From Caballeronia cordobensis (GTDB lineage Bacteria > Pseudomonadota > Gammaproteobacteria > Burkholderiales > Burkholderiaceae): DNA of 64,000 bases. Location of the stretch: NCBI RefSeq assembly GCF_001544575.2, contig NZ_FCNY02000003.1:124001-188000 (forward strand). The letters run 5' to 3'. The notes under the pieces are model-generated. The model did no database searches, was not told the origin of the DNA, and saw only the letters and a list, made by a program, of their open reading frames with translations. Both the position numbers and the translations under genes were made by a program. Of the stretch, positions 1 through 10,006 are shown piece by piece. Within the stretch, counting starts at the first letter, position 1. Every line of letters begins with the position of its first letter.

Positions 1-2202
<2,202 letters not shown>

Positions 2203-2345
2203 GCGACCTCCGGTCCGGGATGACCATCCAATACGTTCGATGCGCGAATTCCCGATGATAAGCGCCATTGCACCGATTCGGGAACGCGGATTTTCGTCGT
2301 GACATCCAAGCCGGTATCCACAACGGCGTGCCCGGAGACATCACG

Positions 2346-2879
2346 ATGAAACCTGTTCATATCGCATGCGCGGCGGCGCTCGCGCTCACGAGCCTCGCGC
2401 CGTACGCCCAGAGCGCGGGGCCTACCGATCCGCAGATCGCGGCGATCGTCGTCACGGCGAATCAGGTCGATATCGACGCGGGCAAGCTCGCCGAATCGAA
2501 AACGAAATCGAAGGACGTCAAGGCATTCGCGCAGCAAATGGTCGCCGATCATAGCGGCGTCAACAAGGCCGCGGCCGATCTCGTGAAGAAGCTCGCCGTG
2601 ACGCCGGAAGACAACCCGACGAGCCAGAGCCTCAAGCAAGGCGGAGACGCGAATCTCTCGAAGCTGAAGACGCTGTCGGGCAGTAGCTTCGACAAGTCGT
2701 ATATCGATCATGAGGTCGCCTATCATGAAAGCGTGCTCGATGCGCTCGACAAGACGCTGATTCCGGGCGCGAAGAACGAAGAGCTGAAAGCGCTATTGGT
2801 GAAGGTGCGGCCCGCGTTCGTCGCGCATCTCGAACATGCGCGGCATGTGCAGGCGGAACTGGGAAAGAGCGGTGCGTGA
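2346..2879 (+). CDS. DUF4142 family secreted protein
   Basis: This 177-residue protein starts at the ATG at 2346. An in-frame upstream start at 2268 exists, but only 2346 gives a clean Sec signal peptide (MKPVHIACAAALALTSLAPYAQSAG), so it is preferred. The mature part is a helical ferritin-like DUF4142 domain (about residues 30-170), with the typical FAQQMVADHSGVNK stretch and regularly spaced His/Asp residues (HEVAYHESVLD, HLEHAR). The family is periplasmic or outer-membrane attached and has no settled biochemical role. It is the first gene of a tight unit with a cupredoxin, an ECF sigma factor and a small Cys-rich protein, and the next gene starts inside its last codons. Confidence 0.88.
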   Translation: MKPVHIACAAALALTSLAPYAQSAGPTDPQIAAIVVTANQVDIDAGKLAESKTKSKDVKAFAQQMVADHSGVNKAAADLVKKLAVTPEDNPTSQSLKQGGDANLSKLKTLSGSSFDKSYIDHEVAYHESVLDALDKTLIPGAKNEELKALLVKVRPAFVAHLEHARHVQAELGKSGA

Positions 2880-3186
2880 CGCGCGCTGGCTCCTTGCCTT
2901 TGCGGGCATGCTTGCGTTGTCGTCCGAAGCGGCGGGCGCGACCTTCGTCGTGGTGATCGAGCAGATGCGCTTCGAGCCGCCGGCTTTGACGATTGCGCGC
3001 GGCGATCGCGTCGTCTGGGTGAACAAGGATCTGTTTCCCCATACCGCGACCGCCGACAAGAAGGCATTCGATTCGCGCGACATCGCGCCGGATGCCTCAT
3101 GGAGCTATGTCGCGCATGAAATAGGAAGTTATGCGTATTCGTGCACGCTGCATCCGACGATGCAGGCGGTCCTGAACGTTCGATGA
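2872..3186 (+). CDS. Cupredoxin-domain protein (plastocyanin/amicyanin-like)
   Basis: A 104-residue exported blue-copper-type protein. I place the start at the GTG at 2872, which overlaps the DUF4142 stop by eight bases and follows a GGAAAGAG element; upstream ATGs (2836, 2845) would give longer overlaps and a poor leader. A signal peptide ends near EAAGA. The mature domain carries the type-1 copper ligand set: His in LFPHTAT, then Cys, His and Met in CTLHPTM near the C-terminus, as in amicyanin/plastocyanin-like domains. It probably carries electrons or binds copper in the periplasm. Its overlap with the previous gene and seven-base gap to the sigma gene imply one transcript. Confidence 0.87.
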   Translation: MRDARWLLAFAGMLALSSEAAGATFVVVIEQMRFEPPALTIARGDRVVWVNKDLFPHTATADKKAFDSRDIAPDASWSYVAHEIGSYAYSCTLHPTMQAVLNVR

Positions 3187-3193
3187 GCCGACG

Positions 3194-3883
3194 ATGAGCG
3201 AACTCGCAACCGACCTGACCGATGACGACATGAGCCTCGCACGCCGCATCGCCGCGGGCGATCGCAGTGCGATCGAGCTGATGATGCGGCGGCACAACCG
3301 GCGTCTTTATCGGCTCGCGCGCGCGACCTTGCGCAACGATGCCGAAGCCGAAGACGCGTTGCAGGACGCCTATCTGCATGCGTACAGATCGATGAGCCAG
3401 TTTCGCGGCGATGCGCGGCTGTCCACGTGGCTGTCGCGGCTCGTGCTCAACGAATGCTTCGCGCGCCTGCGGCGCAGCGCGCGGCGTCAGAACGTGATTC
3501 CGATCGTGGACGCGCCCGACTATGCCGAACATGCCGATGCAATGACCGCGCACGACGATGCACCCGATGAAGCGCTCGCGCGCGCTCAGGTTCGCGCGCT
3601 GCTCGAACGCAAGCTCGACGAACTGCCCGAACTCTTTCGCATGGTGTTCGTGTTGCGCTCGATCGAAGAGATGAGCGTCGAGGAGACCGCGCAGTGCCTG
3701 CGGATTCCCGAGGCCACCGTGCGCAGCCGTCACTTTCGCGCGCGCAGCCTGTTGCGCGAATCGCTTGCGCAGGCATTCGATCTCGCCGAGCGCGATGTAT
3801 TCGAATTCGGCGGCGCGCGGTGCGACCGTATCGTCGCGGGCGTACTGTCGAAACTATCCGGCGACGCCGCGAGGACGCCATGA
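3194..3883 (+). CDS. ECF-type RNA polymerase sigma factor
   Basis: A 229-residue sigma-70 family protein with region 2 at about residues 20-95 (EAEDALQDAYLHAYRSMSQF and the core-binding helices) and region 4 at about residues 130-190 (ELFRMVFVLRSIEEMSVEETAQ followed by an HTH with ATVRSRHFRAR). Regions 1 and 3 are absent, which is typical of the ECF class. It sits in the middle of the DUF4142/cupredoxin/sigma/Cys-rich unit, and its stop overlaps the next ATG as ATGA. No gene resembling a zinc-binding or transmembrane anti-sigma factor is next to it, so its control is not evident. It may direct transcription of its own unit (inference). Confidence 0.93.
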   Translation: MSELATDLTDDDMSLARRIAAGDRSAIELMMRRHNRRLYRLARATLRNDAEAEDALQDAYLHAYRSMSQFRGDARLSTWLSRLVLNECFARLRRSARRQNVIPIVDAPDYAEHADAMTAHDDAPDEALARAQVRALLERKLDELPELFRMVFVLRSIEEMSVEETAQCLRIPEATVRSRHFRARSLLRESLAQAFDLAERDVFEFGGARCDRIVAGVLSKLSGDAARTP

Positions 3884-4233
3884 ATGGCTTCAGGCAAGTT
3901 TGCGCGATGACGGGCGTGGTCGTGCTGGCGAGTGTTTCGGCTGTTGGCGCAAGGACGATCACGGCCGTATCCGCCACGTATGGCGCGAATTGCGGCGCGC
4001 CCGGCGGCAACGCAACGCGTGATCTGATACGTCAATGCAACGGCCTCGACACATGCGAGTACGTGCCGGACCGGGCGCGCATCGGCGACACGGCGCGCGT
4101 TTGCAGGAAAGACCTGCAGGCCGACTGGCGCTGCACCGACAGCGAATTCCACACCGCGATGCTCAGCCCCGAAGCCGGCGCCAACAGCACGCTGGTGCTG
4201 AGCTGCATCGAACAGAACGGGCCGGGGCATTGA
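3880..4233 (+). CDS. Small Cys-rich secreted protein, SUEL-lectin-like pattern
   Basis: A 117-residue protein whose ATG overlaps the sigma-factor stop (ATGA). Residues 1-30 form a hydrophobic leader ending in ASVSAVGA. The mature part has seven Cys in the order C, C, C, C, C, C near residues 47-95 plus a final C at about 111, and a layout (ITAVSATYG ... CNGLDTCEY ... GDTARVCRKDLQADWRC) that recalls the galactose-binding SUEL lectin fold. The resemblance is by eye only, so a carbohydrate-binding role is tentative. It is probably folded with disulfides in the periplasm or outside, and is co-expressed with the sigma factor and cupredoxin. Confidence 0.72.
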   Translation: MNGFRQVCAMTGVVVLASVSAVGARTITAVSATYGANCGAPGGNATRDLIRQCNGLDTCEYVPDRARIGDTARVCRKDLQADWRCTDSEFHTAMLSPEAGANSTLVLSCIEQNGPGH

Positions 4234-4369
4234 GCCGTCTTGGCATCATTGCGCCGCCATCGATGACATCGCGTCATCAATCACATAACCGGGAAGCCAT
4301 TTTTACGCGTCGGTCCGCGCTCTACCATGCAATCCGTCGCAGTCAAACGAATTGCATAAGGAGTCGGAC

Positions 4370-5230
4370 ATGTACGTCATCACTGGAATCACCGGACAGG
4401 TCGGCGGCGCGCTCGCGGAGGCGCTCTTGCAGCAAGGCAGGCCCGTGCGCGCGGTCGTGCGCGACGAGAAGAAAGGCGCGGCGTGGGCGGCGCGCGGTTG
4501 CGACATGGCGCTCGCCGACATGGCCGATGCCGATGCGCTCGCGAGCGCATTCGAAGGCGCGCAGGGCGTGTTCATTTTGCCGCCGCCGGAATTCGATCCG
4601 GCGCCCGGTTTTCCCGAAGCGCGCGCCGTGATCGATGCGATCGTCGCGGCCGTGAAGCGCGCGAAGCCGCGCAAGATCGTGTGCCTCTCGACCATCGGCG
4701 CGCAGGCGGCGCACAGCAATCTTCTGACGCAGCGCACGCTGCTGGAAGACGCGCTGCGCGATCAGCCGATCCCCGTGACGTTTCTTCGGCCCGGCTGGTT
4801 CATGGAAAACTGCGCATGGGACGTCGAGTCCGCGCGCAGCGAAGGCATCGTCCGGTCGTTTTTGCAGCCGCTCGATCGCGCGATTCCGATGATCGCCACC
4901 GAGGATATCGGCAGGCTCGCGGCGAAGCTCCTGCAGGAAGAATGGACGGGCGCGCGCGTCGTCGAACTGGAAGGGCCGCGGCGCACGAGCCCCGACGATA
5001 TTGCCGCCGCATTCTCGCAAGTGCTCGGCCGGCCGGTGCGCGCGCAGGCCGTGCCGCGCGATTCCTGGGAGGCGTTGTTCGTGAGCCAGGGCATGCAGCA
5101 TCCGATGCCGCGCATCCGCATGCTCGACGGCTTCAACGAAGGCTGGATCGATTTCGAAGGCAGCCGGGAAACGATCGTCAAGGGCGCGACGCCGCTCGTC
5201 GACGTGATCCGCAGGCTGGTCGCGCGCTAG
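4370..5230 (+). CDS. NmrA-like NAD(P)-binding oxidoreductase
   Basis: A 286-residue atypical SDR of the NmrA/QOR2 type. The ATG at 4370 follows a good AAGGAG site, and the nucleotide-binding glycine motif TGITGQVGG starts at residue 5. Typical family features follow: ADMADADAL after the second strand, FILPPPEF, and LRPGWFMEN near residue 140. There is no YxxxK catalytic pair, as usual for NmrA-like sensors and quinone reductases. It is probably a cytosolic NAD(P)H-dependent quinone or aldehyde reductase, or a redox sensor. It is monocistronic, and its stop overlaps the convergent stop of the MEKHLA gene by four bases. Confidence 0.87.
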   Translation: MYVITGITGQVGGALAEALLQQGRPVRAVVRDEKKGAAWAARGCDMALADMADADALASAFEGAQGVFILPPPEFDPAPGFPEARAVIDAIVAAVKRAKPRKIVCLSTIGAQAAHSNLLTQRTLLEDALRDQPIPVTFLRPGWFMENCAWDVESARSEGIVRSFLQPLDRAIPMIATEDIGRLAAKLLQEEWTGARVVELEGPRRTSPDDIAAAFSQVLGRPVRAQAVPRDSWEALFVSQGMQHPMPRIRMLDGFNEGWIDFEGSRETIVKGATPLVDVIRRLVAR

Positions 5231-5688
5231 GCGCCGGCGATATCGCTGACGTGCGGAATCATCGCCGCCTGTCCGCGATACACGCCGTCGCGGTCGAACA
5301 ATTGCCAGACGGTCGCGCGCTCGATCCAGAAGCGCTCGCCCGTCTTCTTCACGCGTATGCCGCGATAGCCGGTCACGTATCCTTCGCGCGTGACCTGTTC
5401 GAGGAAGGCCTGACGCTCGCTGCGTTCGGGCGCTTCGGCGGAAAGACGCGAAGGCAATGCGGTCAGTTCGTTCCACGTATAACCGAAGAGCCGTTGCACA
5501 CGCAGATTGCCGTAGACGAACACGGGATCGGGCTGCGTGTCGTGCGCGAGAACGCCGAAAGGAGCGTCTTCGTAAAGCCAGCGGGCGGCTTCGGCGGGCG
5601 TCATGGAGTCGGGCGTGAGCGGCGCTTTCAGCAGGCGTGCATAGCTTTCGCTGAGAAGCGCGAAGAAGTCGGTATCGGTCGGCTGCAT
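5227..5688 (-). CDS. MEKHLA/PAS-domain protein
   Basis: A 153-residue soluble protein consisting almost only of a MEKHLA-type PAS domain: YEDAPFGVLAHDTQPDPVFVYGN, then FGYTWNELTALPSR, then the VTREGYVTGYRGIRVKKTGERFWI-like core with WQLFDRDGVYRGQAA. There is no output domain, so it may be a small-molecule sensor or a stand-alone binding protein. Its ATG lies two bases after the stop of the upstream IclR gene on the same strand and has only a weak ribosome-binding site, which points to translational coupling. The role is unknown; MEKHLA proteins are often found next to regulators. Confidence 0.85.
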   Translation of the reverse strand: MQPTDTDFFALLSESYARLLKAPLTPDSMTPAEAARWLYEDAPFGVLAHDTQPDPVFVYGNLRVQRLFGYTWNELTALPSRLSAEAPERSERQAFLEQVTREGYVTGYRGIRVKKTGERFWIERATVWQLFDRDGVYRGQAAMIPHVSDIAGA

Positions 5689-5690
5689 GT

Positions 5691-6401
5691 TTACTGGGCG
5701 TAGAAACTTTCGCAAAATCGGACACTCGCGCCGAGCCTGCGCGACAGGTCGGCGGCCGCGCGAAGCTGCGGGGCGTCCAGTTCGCCAGACGCGTGAGCCG
5801 CGCTCAGACGCGACGCGGGCCCCGAGAGGACGAGCGCGGCCATGAATTTGTCCCCGGCGCCGAAGATCGGCGTCGCGAACGCTGCAATGTGGACGTCGCG
5901 CATGCCCGCGGTGAAGAGCGGCAATTTGGGCGGCTTGTCGTAGAGCTGCTCGCCAAGGCCCCACACGCGAATGACATGGCTGACAGCGGTATCGTCGAGC
6001 GGAAGCGTGGTGCCGGCAAGCCGCGTTTCCCGCAAGCCTTCGGACGGCTCCGCGCGGAAGAGGCACAGGCGCTGTCCGTTGTCGAGGACGTAGTAAGACG
6101 CGCTTTCCCGCGTGGCGGCCGCAAGCTCGTACAGCACCGGCTCGACCACGGCGGATAGCTGGAAGGACTGCTCGAAGAGCTTCCCGAGATACAGCACACG
6201 ATGCCCGAGCGAGTAGTTGCCGGCCTGGGAACGCACGACGTAGCCCATGCGCTCGAGCGAATTCATGAGCCGGTACACCGTTGTTTTGTGCATGCCGGAT
6301 GCCTGAGACAAGGCCGCGAGGGACTGTGACTCCGCACCGGGTTTGAAGCAGTCCAGAAGCGAAAGCGCCTTCTCCACGGCGGCCACGCCGTCGTTGCTCA
6401 T
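5691..6401 (-). CDS. IclR-family transcriptional regulator (copy 1)
   Basis: A 236-residue IclR regulator. The N-terminal winged helix-turn-helix spans about residues 5-65 (SQASGMHKTTVYRLMNSLE), followed by the IclR effector-binding GAF-like domain to residue 235. A GGGGGA site precedes the ATG. It is extremely similar along its whole length to the next gene upstream (6453..7172), so the pair arose by tandem duplication. The 51-base gap between them contains a copy of a TACACAGTACAAC motif also present before copy 2, suggesting auto- or cross-regulation. The effector is probably an intermediate of the adjacent aldolase/dehydrogenase/lactonase pathway (inference). Confidence 0.94.
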   Translation of the reverse strand: MSNDGVAAVEKALSLLDCFKPGAESQSLAALSQASGMHKTTVYRLMNSLERMGYVVRSQAGNYSLGHRVLYLGKLFEQSFQLSAVVEPVLYELAAATRESASYYVLDNGQRLCLFRAEPSEGLRETRLAGTTLPLDDTAVSHVIRVWGLGEQLYDKPPKLPLFTAGMRDVHIAAFATPIFGAGDKFMAALVLSGPASRLSAAHASGELDAPQLRAAADLSRRLGASVRFCESFYAQ

Positions 6402-6433
6402 GTGTATCCCCCGAATCGACGTAACCGGGATTT

Positions 6434-6446
6434 TACACAGTACAAC
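6434..6446. promoter_or_regulatory. Putative IclR operator upstream of IclR copy 1
   Basis: TACACAGTACAAC lies 33 bases upstream of IclR copy 1 and recurs identically at 7206-7218 before copy 2. It contains the right half (TACAAC) of the perfect inverted repeat at 7301-7317; the left half is degenerate (four of six bases). Operator function is inferred. Confidence 0.5.
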
Positions 6447-6452
6447 GCGGGC

Positions 6453-7172
6453 CTATCGGGCCGCGCCCCCGTACAGGCGCTCGCAGAAACCGACGCTCGC
6501 GCCGAGTCGTCGGGAAAGATCCCACGCCGCGTTCAACTGCGGGAGATTCAGTTCGCCCGACGCGTGTGCCGCGCTCAAGCGTGACGCCGGTCCGGAGAGC
6601 GTGAGCGCGGCCATGAACCGGTCGGCGGCGCCGAAGACCGGCGTCGCGAAGGCGGCGGTATGCACGTCGCGCGCGCCCGCGGTGAAGAGCGGCAGCGCGG
6701 GCGGTTCGTCGTAAATCGGCTCGCCCAGTCCCCAGTAGCGGATGACATGACTGATGGCGGTTTCGTCCAGCGGAAGCGTGGTGCCGGCAAGCCGCGTTTC
6801 CCGCAGTCCTTCCGACGGCTCCGCGCGAAACAGGCACAGCCGGCGTCCGTTGTCGTGCACGTAATAGGACGCGCTTTCCTTCGTGGCCGCGGCAAGTTCA
6901 TACAGCGCGGGCTCCACGACCGCGGAAAGCTGGAACGACTGCTCGAACAGTTTCCCCAGATACAGCACACGGTGGCCGAGCGAGTAATGGCCGGCTTGCG
7001 AACGCACGACGTAACCCATGCGCTCCAGCGAGTTCATGAGTCGATAAACCGTCGTTTTGTGCATGCCGGAACCGTGCGCCAGCGTCGCCAGAGACTGCGA
7101 CTCAGAGCCGGGCTTGAAGCAATCCAGCAGCGATAGCGCCTTTTCCACGGCCGCGACACCCTCGTTTCCCAT
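6453..7172 (-). CDS. IclR-family transcriptional regulator (copy 2)
   Basis: A 239-residue IclR regulator starting at the ATG at 7172, which follows a GGAGG site; a longer open frame to 7268 begins with an unrelated hydrophobic stretch and is rejected. The domain order is the same as copy 1: winged HTH (SGMHKTTVYRLMNSLERMG), then the effector domain with AGTTLPLDETAISHVIR. The DNA-recognition helix region is identical in the two copies, so they should bind the same sites, while differences cluster in the effector domain (for example VLDNGQR versus VHDNGRR, VWGLGEQ versus YWGLGEP) and at the C-terminus. It is divergent from the RraA-like aldolase operon and is its probable regulator. Confidence 0.94.
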   Translation of the reverse strand: MGNEGVAAVEKALSLLDCFKPGSESQSLATLAHGSGMHKTTVYRLMNSLERMGYVVRSQAGHYSLGHRVLYLGKLFEQSFQLSAVVEPALYELAAATKESASYYVHDNGRRLCLFRAEPSEGLRETRLAGTTLPLDETAISHVIRYWGLGEPIYDEPPALPLFTAGARDVHTAAFATPVFGAADRFMAALTLSGPASRLSAAHASGELNLPQLNAAWDLSRRLGASVGFCERLYGGAAR

Positions 7173-7205
7173 TCGTCCGCCCTCCAGTACCGTTTCGGGG
7201 GAGTG

Positions 7206-7218
7206 TACACAGTACAAC
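7206..7218. promoter_or_regulatory. Putative IclR operator upstream of IclR copy 2
   Basis: A second identical TACACAGTACAAC, in the divergent intergenic region 34 bases before the IclR copy 2 start. It is probably bound by one or both IclR proteins (inference). Confidence 0.5.
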
Positions 7219-7300
7219 ATCGATGCGCACAGTAAAAGGGTTAACGATACTGGTCCGACGTGGCCCATCTGTTTATAGTGATTTCACTTAGTACACTCAT

Positions 7301-7317
7301 GTTGTAACAGATACAAC
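7301..7317. promoter_or_regulatory. Inverted repeat GTTGTA-N5-TACAAC, putative IclR operator
   Basis: A perfect 6-bp inverted repeat with a five-base spacer, ending 21 bases before the ATG of the RraA-like gene. Its size and spacing suit an IclR-family operator, and its right half matches the motifs at 6434 and 7206. It could block or activate the aldolase operon promoter. Confidence 0.55.
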
Positions 7318-7338
7318 GATCTAACCAAGGCGAAAATC

Positions 7339-8037
7339 ATGAGCACGACTCCCGCAGGTTCCTCCATCAATCGAAATATCGAGCGCGTGTCGCCCGAACT
7401 GGTCGAAGCCGCCGCCAGATATCAGGCCGCCATCCTCGCGGACGTCGCGGGCCGGCGCGGCACCGTCCACGGCCGCGTGAAGCCCTTGTCGCCGAAGATG
7501 AAGGTCGCCGGTCCCGCCATCACCGTCGAGGTTCGTCAGGGCGACAACCTGGCCATCCACGCCGCGCTCGCCATCGCGAAGCCGGGCGACGTCATCGTGG
7601 TCGACGGGAAGGGCGACATCAGCTGCGCGCTGCTCGGCGAAATCATGGCGACGCAGGCGAAGGTCAGCGGCATCGCGGGCATCGTCATCGACGCCGCGGT
7701 TCGCGACGCGCACGAGCTCGCCCATGGCGACTATCCGATTTTCTCGGCTGGCCTGAATCCTTGCGGCCCCACGAAGAGCGTGGCCGGCCTCGTGAATTCG
7801 CCGATCTCGCTGGGCGGCACGGCGGTGAATCCCGGCGATCTCGTCGTCGGCGACGCGGACGGCGTGGTGGTGATTCCGCGCGAGGACGTCGCACGCATCA
7901 TCGATCTGGCGCAGAAGAAGCTGGACGTCGAAACGGCGCGTATCGCCGGCATTCTGAAGGGCGAGCAGCTTCGCCCGGCGTGGGTCGAGAAGGAACTGCG
8001 CGCGGTGGGCATGCTGGCCGAAGGCGAGGCACTGTAA
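7339..8037 (+). CDS. RraA-like / HMG-CHA aldolase family protein
   Basis: A 232-residue protein of the RraA-like fold. Family members include 4-hydroxy-4-methyl-2-oxoglutarate/4-carboxy-4-hydroxy-2-oxoadipate aldolases, which are divalent-metal class II pyruvate aldolases. Seen here are the glycine-rich GDVIVVDGKGD, the substrate/metal region with ID..VRD near residues 116-122, and the family signature GDLVVGDADGVVVIP near 174-188. The two RraA outcomes (RNase E inhibitor or aldolase) are not separable by motif alone, but the catabolic setting favours an aldolase releasing pyruvate. It is the first gene of the IclR-controlled run, and its stop overlaps the next start by one base. Confidence 0.88.
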   Translation: MSTTPAGSSINRNIERVSPELVEAAARYQAAILADVAGRRGTVHGRVKPLSPKMKVAGPAITVEVRQGDNLAIHAALAIAKPGDVIVVDGKGDISCALLGEIMATQAKVSGIAGIVIDAAVRDAHELAHGDYPIFSAGLNPCGPTKSVAGLVNSPISLGGTAVNPGDLVVGDADGVVVIPREDVARIIDLAQKKLDVETARIAGILKGEQLRPAWVEKELRAVGMLAEGEAL

Positions 8038-8984
8038 TGCAGACCTCCTCGCAAAAGCCGGTCGTTCTCGTGACCGCCGCGGATCTCGCGCCGCAAGCCC
8101 TCGACATGCTCGGCGGTTTCGACGTCGTTTTCGCGGGCAAGCAGCCGACGGAAGACGATGTGGCCGCGCTCTGCGCGCAGCACAAGCCGGTCGCGATCAT
8201 CGTGCGCTACGGCAAGGTGAACGCGCGCATCATGGATGCCGCGGCAAACCTTCAAGTCATCTCGAAGCACGGTTCGGGCATCGATGTCATCGATCAGGCC
8301 GCGGCTGCCGAGCGGGGCATCGGGGTGCGCGCCGCGGCCGGGGCCAACGCCGCCGCCGTCGCGGAGCATGCCTGGGCGCTCATTCTCGCGTGTGCCAAGC
8401 GTGTGCCGCAGCTCGACGTGCGCATGCGCGAGGGCCATTGGGACAAGCCCACGCACAAGTCCATCGAGCTCGAAGGCCGCACGCTCGGACTGGTCGGACT
8501 GGGTGCCATCGGCCGCCGTGTCGCGTCGGTCGGAATCGCGTTCGGCATGAAGGTCGTGGCTCATGACCCGTACGCCAAGGATGCGCCGCAAGGCGTGCAA
8601 CGGGTGTCGCTCGACGCGCTGTACGCATCGGCGGATATCGTCTCCCTGCACTGCCCGCTGACCGATGAAAACCGCAACATGTTCAACGCCGACGTGTTCG
8701 ACCGCTTCAAGCGCGGCGCGATTCTCGTCAACACGGCGCGCGGCGGACTGATCGATGAAGCCGCGCTCGCCGATGCGCTCGCCAGCGGTCAACTCCATTC
8801 GGCAGGCCTCGACAGCTTCGCCGTCGAGCCGATGACCTCCCCGCATCCGTTCCAGAGCCTGCCTAACGTGATTCTGTCGCCGCACATCGGCGGAGTGAGC
8901 GATGCCGCTTACGTGAACATGGGCAAGGGCGCGGCCGCGAATGTTCTCGCGGTGCTCGAGGACCATGCCCGCAACGCGGCCTGA
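8037..8984 (+). CDS. D-2-hydroxyacid dehydrogenase
   Basis: A 315-residue NAD(P)-dependent D-isomer-specific 2-hydroxyacid dehydrogenase (phosphoglycerate dehydrogenase/hydroxypyruvate reductase family) starting at the ATG that overlaps the aldolase stop (TAATG). The Rossmann motif GLVGLGAIGRRV is near residue 146, the catalytic Arg is in NTARGG near residue 230, a Glu is in SFAVEP, and the catalytic His is in SPHIGG at about residue 283. It may reduce or oxidise the 2-oxo or 2-hydroxy acid produced with the RraA-like aldolase. Strict coupling to that gene supports a shared pathway. Confidence 0.92.
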   Translation: MQTSSQKPVVLVTAADLAPQALDMLGGFDVVFAGKQPTEDDVAALCAQHKPVAIIVRYGKVNARIMDAAANLQVISKHGSGIDVIDQAAAAERGIGVRAAAGANAAAVAEHAWALILACAKRVPQLDVRMREGHWDKPTHKSIELEGRTLGLVGLGAIGRRVASVGIAFGMKVVAHDPYAKDAPQGVQRVSLDALYASADIVSLHCPLTDENRNMFNADVFDRFKRGAILVNTARGGLIDEAALADALASGQLHSAGLDSFAVEPMTSPHPFQSLPNVILSPHIGGVSDAAYVNMGKGAAANVLAVLEDHARNAA

Positions 8985-9005
8985 AGTGCACAGCAGAGGT
9001 TGAGC

Positions 9006-9944
9006 ATGTTCTATCTCACATCGCCCGAGGTGCGCGAAGCCGAAGTGTTCACGCGCATGCCCGAGAAGTTTCGCAAGCCGGAAGTCCGGACGGAATGGGC
9101 GCACGCCAATCGCGGCGGGCTGCCGACGGACTCGTTTCTCGAAGGCCCCGTATGGGACCCCGCCGGGTGCCTCTTTGTCACCGACATTCCGCACGGACGC
9201 ATTTTTCGGATCGCGCCTTCGGGCGAGTGGGATCTGGTCGCGCAGTACGACGGCGAGCCGAACGGCATGAAGCGTTTCGACGACGCCCATCTGCTCATCA
9301 CCGATTACCGCAACGGACTGATGTTGCTGGATATCGAGCGCGGCGAAGTGCGTCCTTATCTGGAGCGCCGTAACACGGAGCGCTTTAAGGGCGTCAACGA
9401 TCTCACGTTTGACTCGAAGGGCAATCTCTACTTCACCGATCAGGGACAGACGGGCCTGCACGATCCCACTGGCCGGGTCTATCGGCTTTCGGTGGACGGC
9501 AAGCTCGACGTGCTGCTCGGCAACTGTCCCAGCCCGAACGGTCTCGTTCTGTCGCCCGACGAGAAGGTGCTCTTCGTCGGCATGACGCGGGGCAATTGCG
9601 TCTGGCGCGTGCCGCTTCAGGCCGACGGCTCAGTCAGCAAAGTGGGCCAGTTCTTCACGTCGTATGGACCGAGCGGACCGGACGGACTGACCGTCGATGT
9701 CGAGGGTCGCGTGCTCGTCGCGAATCCCGGACTCGGACGCGTGTGGGTGCTCGATCATCGCGCGGAGCCGGTGGAGATTCTGACCAGCCCCGCGGGCGCG
9801 TCGCTCACGAATCTCTGTTTCGGCGGCGCGGACATGAAGACGCTCTACATGACCGAGTCCGTCTCCGGAACCGTCTTGCGGGCCGAGATGAAGACAGCCG
9901 GTCCGCTTCCGCACCGAGCGAAGCAAAGCGACGTGACCCGGTAA
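9006..9944 (+). CDS. SMP-30/gluconolactonase family protein
   Basis: A 312-residue six-bladed beta-propeller lactonase. The ATG at 9006 is preferred over the in-frame TTG at 9000 because AGAGG lies at good distance. The metal site is visible as Glu in LEGPVWDP (about residue 43), Asn in NCPSPNGLVL and Asp in PDGLTVDVEG. Such enzymes open sugar-acid lactones in the cytosol or periplasm; no clear signal peptide is present. With the aldolase and the hydroxyacid dehydrogenase it suggests a route of lactone opening, dehydrogenation or dehydration, and aldol cleavage of a sugar-acid-like substrate (inference). Confidence 0.9.
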   Translation: MFYLTSPEVREAEVFTRMPEKFRKPEVRTEWAHANRGGLPTDSFLEGPVWDPAGCLFVTDIPHGRIFRIAPSGEWDLVAQYDGEPNGMKRFDDAHLLITDYRNGLMLLDIERGEVRPYLERRNTERFKGVNDLTFDSKGNLYFTDQGQTGLHDPTGRVYRLSVDGKLDVLLGNCPSPNGLVLSPDEKVLFVGMTRGNCVWRVPLQADGSVSKVGQFFTSYGPSGPDGLTVDVEGRVLVANPGLGRVWVLDHRAEPVEILTSPAGASLTNLCFGGADMKTLYMTESVSGTVLRAEMKTAGPLPHRAKQSDVTR

Positions 9945-10006
9945 GCCGAAGCGCTGACCGACCTATCAAGACTTCGCGCCCAAAGCAGCGCGATGGAGGA
10001 GCAAAC

